DNA of 64,000 nucleotides from contig OW799235.1 in NCBI GenBank assembly GCA_941918925.1, forward strand, positions 17,988,701 through 18,052,700, in the 5' to 3' direction. A program made the translations under genes and the position numbers. The notes under the pieces are model-generated. The model was not told the DNA's origin. It saw nothing but the letters and a program-made list of their open reading frames with translations, and searched no databases. Source of the DNA: Phyto melanocephala (lineage: Eukaryota; Arthropoda; Insecta; Diptera; Rhinophoridae). Positions within the stretch are counted from its first letter, which is position 1. Every line of letters starts with the position of its first letter. Positions 56,308 to 64,000 of the stretch are shown here, in pieces.

Positions 56308-56450
56308 GTCGTTCGTAAATTATTATGTTCTATAGGTATATAGGCCCTAGCTCAAATAGCTGTAACTTTACAGGAGAAGGTAGAGACATAATAGAAACTG
56401 TATTATCATGCTGTAATTTATTTTGTAAAATTGCTTGTAAAACTGTTTTT
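56308..56450 (+). repeat. Two joined MITE fragments
   Basis: CGTCGTTCGTAAATTATTAT is half of the palindrome at 9961-10034. It is followed by CCCTAGCTCAAATAGCTGTA and ACTTTACAGGAGAAGG from the MITE family of 7765-7927 and 12451-12652. Confidence 0.55.
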
Positions 56451-57309
56451 TTTAGATACTATTATTTGGTGAGAAAAAATCGTTGTTCCAAAAAATACTA
56501 AAAATAAAACAAATTATCATAAATTTTTAATTTTTTGCACAAAAAAAATGCTTCATTTAAATTTTTAACTAAAAATAGTTTTTGTATTTAAACAATATTA
56601 TGTCATATGTTAAGTATAATAGTCCACATACTCATACAAACAAACATTTGTTTTTTTGCAAAATAAAAAAAAAATATTTTTAATATTTTTCTATCTTTGA
56701 TTTTATGTTCTTTAAACTAGTTTATTGTGTTATATTATTCCCTAGGCTATTGTTCATTAAAAAAAAGTCATAATATACACTTGCTGTCTTATATGTTTAT
56801 TTTTAAGTTAAATATATCATATTGCTTGATTTTTTTTTTACTTTTAAGCATAAAAATCAAGATATTTTTATATTTCATTTTGTATTGTTATAATACACAT
56901 TTTATTTTATTTTATTTTATTTTTTTTTTTTGTCTTTTTTCGTATTTTATTTCTCATTTGTGGGGCAACATTTTTTGTTTAAAATTGCAAGACTTTTGTG
57001 TTTTTTTATTTGTCGCTGTTTTTAACGTTTCAAGGTCTAACTTTATAAGAAATTTATTTCATTTGTTTTAATTTATTTATTTATCGTACTTAGCTGTAAA
57101 TTGCTAAAATTGTTATTGTATTTGTAGTCTGATTGTCTGTCTACGGCAATGTATGTACTGTGCTCAATACGAGTATATGATTTACATACATACATACTTA
57201 CTTACATATATAGATAAGTACATAAGTGATTCTTTTAAAGACTTATTTTTATTTAATGTTAATTATTTCTTAATTCCTATAAGTATTATTGCATATTTAA
57301 TGAGACTTA
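56451..57309. other. T-rich stretch, nothing recognised
   Basis: The 114-codon open frame at 56727-57071 is Phe/Leu/Ile-rich, as expected from T-rich DNA, and is not taken as a gene. Confidence 0.5.
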
Positions 57310-57558
57310 AACCTGTAGTACACGAAATATAAGAAGCCACATACGTATGTAGTTGTGACGTAATTTTGATGTCATTATAAAGCATAAATGTATCCGCTTC
57401 ACCCACATGTGTTTTATTTGTATTTTTAGACTAAAATATATTTCGTGTAATATCAAAATCTTACCGCATGCAGCCAATACGACTATTATAAAAAATGTAA
57501 CCAAAGTGCTAAATTCCACATGTACATGTGGCTTTTTATTTTTCGTGTACTATTGGCT
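57310..57558. mobile_element. MITE (GTACACG...AAGCCACAT family)
   Basis: AACCTGTAGTACACGAAATA plus AGAAGCCACATACG at the left faces AGCCAATAGTACACGAAAAA plus AAAAGCCACATGTAC on the other strand at the right. It is 249 bp with no coding frame. A worn relative is at 51127-51310. Confidence 0.6.
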
Positions 57559-58145
57559 ATATAGTTTATACAATGTAAACATCCCTGTCATCATGATTGT
57601 GATGCACGCCATGGTAATACTTAAACTTAACTCTGTCGTATTTATTTTGTATTATTATTATTAATAATTTTAATAAAAAAATAATTTGGTATTTATTATA
57701 TATATATAATGCTTAGTGGTGTTTATGTATGTGCATTTTACTTTTTGATAGTTTTTATACTGTTACAGATTTCATTTATTAATTTTAAAGCTTTTTAACC
57801 AAATTTAAACATGTTTGCTATCAGAGAACGATTTGATTGGTCTATTTTATATTTTTGAATACAATCTCAAAAAGACAACCTTTTGTTGACAATATACATC
57901 AATTTAGTAAAGCAATGCATGACATGATTTACAATAAGGGATTGTAACGAATAACGAATCATGCTTTATAAGGGATTGTAACGAATAACGAATCATGCTT
58001 TGTTTGTCTTCTACAAAAGTAAACTAACAGTCCCAAAAGCAACGAATACTGAGCGAATGGTATAAATGATTTTAATGCTGATTGAATAAGCAACGAATAC
58101 TGAGCGAATGGTATGAATGGTTTTAATACTCATTGAAAAAATTTC
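57559..58145. repeat. AT-rich stretch with two short tandem duplications
   Basis: A 34-bp unit (ATAAGGGATTGTAACGAATA and following) is duplicated at about 57934-58001. A 51-bp unit (AGCAACGAATACTGAGCGAA and following) is duplicated imperfectly at about 58038-58135. Both contain AACGAATA. Confidence 0.65.
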
Positions 58146-58508
58146 TGTAAATGTGTATGTAGGTTGTTGTTGTAATTGTGAAAACAAAACGAGGTGGTCG
58201 TGGTTTTTTGCTCATATCTCAGAAAGTTATGGGGCGATTGTGCTGAATTTCAATAGCGATTCATTCCTGGATATTTCCAAGAGATTGATACCATATACAG
58301 ATCTGAGGAACATATAGTTGCTTATAAAAGTTGATTTCAACCAACACACGGGCAGACGGACAGACGGTCAGGGCTTAATCGACTCCTCTATTAGTAAGCT
58401 TTCAGAAAATATATACTTTATGGGGTCAGAAATGAAAATTGTAGAAATTACAAACGGAATGACAAAGCTATATGTACCCTTGTGCACCACAGGTGAAGGG
58501 TATAAAAA
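58146..58508 (+). mobile_element. DINE-1-like repeat D1, half copy (GGATATTTCC subfamily)
   Basis: From ATGTAGGTTGTTGTTGTAAT through GGGGCGATTGTGCTGAATTT, AGATCTGAGGAACATATAG and TATGGGGTCAG to CACAGGTGAAGGGTATAAAA. The hairpin half is absent. Confidence 0.75.
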
Positions 58509-58675
58509 ATGAATTTGTGAATAGGCAGCAAACGCAAATGATTTCATTCTGTTCTCTGTTTGCTATCAAAATTCGTCAGGTATTATATAACTTTGAAGCA
58601 AATATTTAGTTCGTGGGGGGATAATACTACCTTCACTCCGATCGCAACCATTTTTGGTTGTAATTTTTAATTTTT

Positions 58676-59444
58676 ATACCCTTCACACAGTGAAAAAGGG
58701 TATATATAGGTTTGTCATTCCATGTGAAATTTCTACAATTTTCATTTCCGACCCCATAAAGTATATATTTTCTGAAAGCTTATGAATAGGGGAGTCGATT
58801 AAGCTCTGTCAGTCTGTCCGCCTGTCCGTCTGTCCGTGTGTATGTTGAAATCAACTTTTTGAAGCCCCCCGACATAGGTTGGACCCGGGTAAGGTATTAA
58901 AATATCAGAAATATTCGGGAGTAGATCGGTATTGAAAATCATCGGTACATAAACAACTGAGATATGAGCAAAAACCCACGACCACCTCGATTTTTTTCAC
59001 AAAAACAACATTACAACAACAACATACATACATACAAACGTGTATACTGGTTAGAGAAAACGTGGCATCGAATCCCAGCTGAGCCAAAAAAAAAAATTTT
59101 TTTTTAATTTTTTTTTTTATTTTTTTTTTTTTATTTTTTATTTAATATATTATTTATATTTTTATTATTATTTTTTTATTTTAATTTTTTTTTTTAAAGT
59201 TTTTTTATTTTTTTGTTTTATATATATTATATATAATAATTTTTTTTTTTTTAATTTTTTTTTTTTGTTTTTTTTAACATACATACGAGAACTTATAATT
59301 TTACAATGGGATGTTTTTATATATGGATGTACGTATTTCATATGGGATGAATGGTGACACAAACTACTGTTATTGCATGACTACACGTTGTGAAGTGTAT
59401 ATAAGATTCGGCGCGGCCGAATATAGCACTTTTACTTGTTTTTT
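58676..59444 (-). mobile_element. DINE-1-like repeat D1, full-length copy
   Basis: It begins TATACCCTTCACACAGTG, carries CGACCCCATAAAGTATATA, GTCCGTCTGTCCG, CACGACCACCTCG and CGAATCCCAGCTGAGCC, a T-rich core, and ends GATTCGGCGCGGCCGAATAT plus CACTTTTACTTGTT. The hairpin is intact. Confidence 0.8.
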
Positions 59445-61590
59445 GTACCAAGTTTCAAAGTCATCAAATTAATTTTTTTTTGTATGGGGAATACCATTCC
59501 CTCTGCTTTGATCCTAACCATTTTTTTTTTTTTTGAATAATTAAATTGTTTTTAAAATAACTCGTTTAAAGTTTAAAAAAAAATAGCTACTATAGTTCTC
59601 AAAATATGTTATTAATTTTATGTTGGAGGTACCATGCCTACCTAAAAAAAACAAAAATATAACCTATGACCTTTAGACGATAGACCTAGAATTTTAAAAA
59701 TTAAATAATTATAGGTTGTTCTTAAGAAATTTAGGCAAAACTTAAATATTTCACTTTTGTGTTTTCTCAATAATATAAAATTAAATTTTTTAACAATTTG
59801 TTGTATGTCTTTTACTTGCCAGCATGGCCGCAAAACGCTTCACTGTCGAATTTATTAACTTTTGACCACTTTTTACAGAAATGGAATTTCATATTTCATT
59901 TACAACTTGCCAGAGGACTTTTGTACTTATTAGTTTAACCGCAGATACTGACTTCTTTAGAATTTCATTTGGATTTAATTTCGGCAACTATGCAGTCCAT
60001 GCCATCAAACTGACTAAGTTCTCAAATAACTACTTGTTTGACGCTTCGCTGGTGTGATAACGAATAATTGTCTTGTTGAAAGACTTAACTAATCGAAATT
60101 TAATCCGAGGTGTATGGTGTATACAGTCAAATCCAAGTTGTTTTAACATAATAAAAGGCTCCCAAGCCCTGATACGAAAAACACCCCAATACCATTATAC
60201 TACAACCAATATCTTTTATACTTTTTTCTGTAAACTGCGGCTTAAATTCGTTATAAGGTGGTCTTTGTACAAAAGACTTGAAACCTTTTAAATTAAAAAA
60301 GACAATTTTCCATTTACATATCCTACGTTCCTGCGTTTTTAAAGTGTTCAAATTGAATATGCTTATGTAAAAGACAATCGCTTGGTTACATGCTTAGAAG
60401 AAAGCTTTTCGCATTCTACGACGAATACACTTCCCACACTTTCTGGTGTATTTAATGCTTTTTTAAGTTGCGTAACTAGCGCAATAAGATAGATAGTTTT
60501 TGAATGTAAACTTTTTTATTAAAACACTTAGGCAATTTTCCTTCTTCGGAATACGACTTACTTTTAAATAGGTGTTTTTTAATAGAGGCGCAATTTTTCA
60601 TCCAGCAGTGTTTTTTGCGTCTAATTGCTATTAAATTTTAAGCAAAAACTTTTAATACTACAAAGATAAACTGAAAATTTAATACCTGACGTTTTTTTTT
60701 TAAATAAAAAAATTAAAGATAAGTTAACTGGGGCTATTATATTGACCGCAAAAAATTTAATGTGTTGACAAATAAATAATCGATCACAACCAACAGAGTT
60801 GTGAAATTTTACAAAATTTAACCACGCCCTGAGAAAACAGAAAATATGTAATTATTTTTAAAAGTTACTAAAAAAAAGTTCGTTTTTAATCTCAATTTGT
60901 TCATCTTAAAGAATATAATTATTTATTATAAATAATATTTATAGTTCTTCTTACATGAAATTATACTTAGAAAGAACAAACTTCCGACTACTTGAGGATT
61001 ATAAACTCAGAATCAAATTTTTTACAAACCACCAACAGAATAACAAATTTTTTATACTATTGCCACTAGTGCTGAAGGGAATAAGAAGAAATAAAATTAT
61101 GATATATGGCAAGAAATTTAATAAAAAAATAAAAAAGTAACTTTTTAATATGCACAAAGCATAAAACAGCTTTTTGCATAAACTCTCTTTTTTAGGAAAT
61201 GAAAAAGAAATTTTTTTCAATAAGTTTAAAAAAAAAAGAAAACAAGGCAAATGTACGAATAGAAAAAATTTTAATGAATGAATGGAAAAATTACACACTG
61301 ATAAACTTTCACATTCTTTATTTGTGTAAAAAACAAGCCAACAAACAAAAGCTTTAGGAAAAAGGTCAACCACTAAAATATTTAATTTATTTAAGTATTT
61401 TAATTTAGTTAATAATATCTGATATAAGTAATTATTACTTTAAACAGCAAATTTTAAGAAATGAAAAAAAAAACGGCTTGTAAAAGTATGTATACCAGTG
61501 ATGGTATATGAGAATTTTAGTCTTGTGCCAAAATTTTAGCTAGAAAGTGCCAAAATATATGAAAAAGTGTCATAACAAATATATAAACAT
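59445..61590. other. AT-rich stretch, nothing recognised
   Basis: About 2.1 kb without a supported gene. Several 60-120 codon frames (for example 60999-61373 minus) have AT-driven composition and no motif. Confidence 0.5.
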
Positions 61591-62120
61591 CAGGGTTGCA
61601 AAATGAGAACATTAAAATTGTACCAAGAAGCTCATAAAATTGCACTTTTTCCACCCCAGTTGTACCAAAAAATGTTATTTTAAATTTTTTTTTTATTTTA
61701 AAAAAAGCCAGAAAAAACATAAAAAAAAATTGTACATAAAAATTCATTTTTGTAATATTAAAATTAACATTTTTACTTAAAAATTCATTTATACTTTAAA
61801 AGTATATCTTAAAAAAAAAGAAACTGCACTAAGATATTTGTATACATATATATGTACATATTTAAACATAAAATAAATTACATAAAAAGTCTAAAAGTTG
61901 TTTGAAAATAGTGAATAGGTGAATTAATCACAAAGAAATGATAGCAAAAATGAGTTGCCATCGTAAATCAATCAAGACGATAAACTAGGGAAATTCTATA
62001 AAAAAACATAAACTGAGAAAGTTAGTAAATTGTACCAAATGGGTAATTGGTGTACCATTGTACTTTTGAGGTTTAAATTGTACCACCAAAAGTACAATTG
62101 TACCAACTTTTGCAACCCTG
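61591..62120. mobile_element. hAT-like MITE with TTGTACCA subterminal repeats
   Basis: The ends CAGGGTTGCAAAA (left) and CAGGGTTGCAAAA (right, other strand) are a perfect 13-bp inverted repeat. The flanking 8-mers are ATAAACAT (61583-61590) and ATACACAT (62121-62128), 7 of 8 identical. TGTACCA occurs twice near the left end and four times near the right end. It is 530 bp with no transposase. Confidence 0.75.
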
Positions 62121-62230
62121 ATACACATGTTGGTTTTTTTTTAGATGAATACATTTTATAAAGATGAATTGACTATATAAAAAGAAAATTTCAGACTTTA
62201 AATATTTAAAAAATGTATATAGATTAATTA

Positions 62231-64000
62231 CACTGTGCTAGTTGAAAAAACAGACAAGCCGGGCACCTAGCGTTTTAACATAATTCGGGTACGCTAAATC
62301 CAGTGATGCCCTCGGTTTTTTAAGATTGGCTCTGGTTTTCGAGATATACCGTTATTTCGGAAATGGAGGAGGTTGCACCACATATGTTCGCGTAACTCAA
62401 AAACGCTTTAGCTTATTCCAAAAACTTAAAAAACCGAAATTCCGCAATAAAATTTCCTTTAAGAAAAGTAAAACTTCTTTCTAATATCCGTAGTCGTTTT
62501 AGAAAAATAATTTTTTTTTTTAAAAAAAAATTAATTTTTTTATAAAAATTTTGAAATTTTTGTTCTTTAAAAATTCATAAAAAAATTAAAAAATGCAGCT
62601 AGGCTTCTAATTTTTTGCAAACATATAAAAAACAAAGCTGCTAACAAAACAAGCCATAAATGATTAAAATCTGTTAGCAACTTTTGATTTTATTCACAAA
62701 AGTCGACAAATTTTAATTAATCTAAGAATTTCATAAAACGCAACATTTGTATTGGGGCCCCCCTAAGGGATGGTGATAAAGGGAAAGTATAATTTAAGAA
62801 AATGTTAAGAACAAAAAACATTGGAGGTCGGTCATACAATTTATCCCCCTAGGAGTGAATCCTAGGCCTTAGAAACAAATGATGGGAATGAAAAATATGA
62901 AAAATGATTTGGAGAGATTCCATAGTTCATGTTGAAGATGAGTGTTATGCGTGCATAAATTATACAGCGGGTATAAACAGAAGAAAAATGACTTATATGT
63001 CTTATACTGAAACAGCATATGCTCGATTTCCGCTGCCACATTCTGATGAAATTACTGTTCCGGGTAGCCATATACCAACAGAACATATTCCCTCAATAAT
63101 TCATTCTGTTGAAGCGGATAGACCAGATACTTCAATGTATCAACCGTCATGCATCACGGTTCCATGCAGTCACAATGAAATCACGCAAGATCGTCTGGAT
63201 ATAATGGTACGGCGTCTAAAATTATCTCAAAGACAGAGCATTCTCTTGGCAAAAGAGTTAAAACGAGCTAATATTTTAGCACCAGGTGTACAAACATACG
63301 GGGCTATCAATCGCCATAGACGATTTACGACTTTTTTAAATCTATTGAGAATAATTCTATTGCGTATTGTACTGACATCCGCGGATTGGTTTTAACAATG
63401 CAAAATGAATATAATCCTGGAGATTGGCGCTTATTCATTGATTCTTCCAAAAGTAGCTTAAAAGCAGTTTTGCTACATGTCACTAATTTAAAATTTTTTT
63501 ATACGCGTAGAACCCTAGCCTTAAATTTTGCACCTGCAGCGCCTGAGATACCCCTAAACGGGCCAAATGTATGACCAGCGCAACTTTATTTTTCATTCCC
63601 ATCATTTGTTTCTAAGGCCTAGGATTCACTCCTAGGGGGATAAAATGTATGACCGACCTCCAATGTTTTTTGTTCTTAACATTTTCTTAAATTATACTTT
63701 CCCTTTATCACCATCCCTTAGGGAGCCCCAATACAAATGTTGCGTTTTATGAAATTCTTAGATTAATTAAAATTTGTCGACTTTTGTGAATAAAATCAAA
63801 AGTTGCTAACAGATTTTAATCATTTATGGCTTGTTTTGTTAGCAGCTTTGTTTTTTATATGTTTGCAAAAAATTAGAAGCCTAGCGCATTTTTTAATTTT
63901 TTATGAATTTTTAAAGAACAAAAATTTCAAAATTTTGATAAAAAAATTAATTTTTTTTTCAAAAAAAAAATTATTTTTCTAAAACGACTACGGATATTAG
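62231..64000 (+). mobile_element. Second EnSpm/CACTA-like element with very long TIRs; right end outside window
   Basis: The segment 62481-62896 is matched in inverse by 63585-64000, which runs to the window edge. If the left terminus is CACTGTGCTAG at 62231, preceded by TTA, the inverted repeats are about 665 bp and the right terminus should lie near 64250. Between the arms are about 690 bp of transposase remnant. The left terminus is inferred from CACTG and TTA by analogy with 14336-17293. Confidence 0.6.
62904..63574 (+). pseudogene. Internally deleted EnSpm/CACTA-like transposase remnant
   Basis: The 163-codon frame 62904-63395 contains ECYACINYTAGINRRKM, LPHSDEITVPGS and ITQDRLDIMVRRLKLSQRQS. 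It corresponds to the CYFC and linker region of the transposase at 15151-16535. A second frame, 63386-63574, has GDWRLFIDSSKSSLKAVLLH, the counterpart of DWRLVIDSSKISLKAVLL in that copy. The N-terminal ribbon, the presumed catalytic residues and the C-terminus are absent, so the element depends on another source for movement. Confidence 0.65.

Overview
The window looks like repeat-filled, very AT-rich nuclear DNA of a higher fly, probably calyptrate. The reasons are DINE-1/INE-1-like repeats, ATGTATGT and TTGTTG microsatellites, tRNA-headed SINEs, and jockey-type LINE, Tc1, pogo, hAT and Ty3/gypsy relics. I recognise no host protein-coding gene. Every convincing coding stretch belongs to a mobile element, and most unannotated sequence is A/T-rich intergenic or intronic DNA.

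Layout. 1-9 kb: DINE-1-like repeats of two families, D1 (ends in TATACCCTTCAC) and D2 (ends in TATACCCGCCACC), plus a foldback element split by another repeat (3.76-4.85 kb). 9-14 kb: short MITEs and decayed transposase pieces. 14.3-17.3 kb: a CACTG-ended, TTA-flanked element with about 500-bp terminal inverted repeats (TIRs) and a broken transposase, which I read as EnSpm/CACTA-like. 17.9-18.5 kb: a LINE 3' end. 20.2-22.6 kb: a long D2 element with about 288-bp tandem repeats, invaded by a mariner-like MITE. 23-29.9 kb: D1 copies, a mariner-like transposase fossil, a pogo-like MITE, a 265-bp tandem duplication, and a hAT element with perfect 8-bp target-site duplications (TSDs). 31.8-35.7 kb: a three-level nest (hAT-like ends, then D1, then an apparently intact Tc1 transposon). 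38.3-43.5 kb: a pogo-like element, CCCGG-type repeats and a nest of D1, CCCGG repeat and SINE. 45.2-50.1 kb: a nearly intact Ty3/gypsy LTR retrotransposon with identical LTRs and one frameshift. 52.5-53.7 kb: an unclassified element flanked by 10-bp direct repeats. 54.9-55.3 kb: a truncated LINE with a (CCTAA)n tail. 55.7-62.1 kb: minisatellites, MITEs, D1 copies and a hAT-like MITE. From 62.2 kb past the window end: a second long-TIR EnSpm-like element.

The elements do not work together as a pathway. They record successive invasions. The Tc1 element (intact 334-residue transposase, good TIRs, TA target) and the LTR element (identical LTRs) look youngest. The hAT-like and EnSpm-like copies are non-autonomous derivatives that would need a transposase from elsewhere. 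Coordinates of repeat ends are read by eye; those of A/T-rich repeat cores are approximate.
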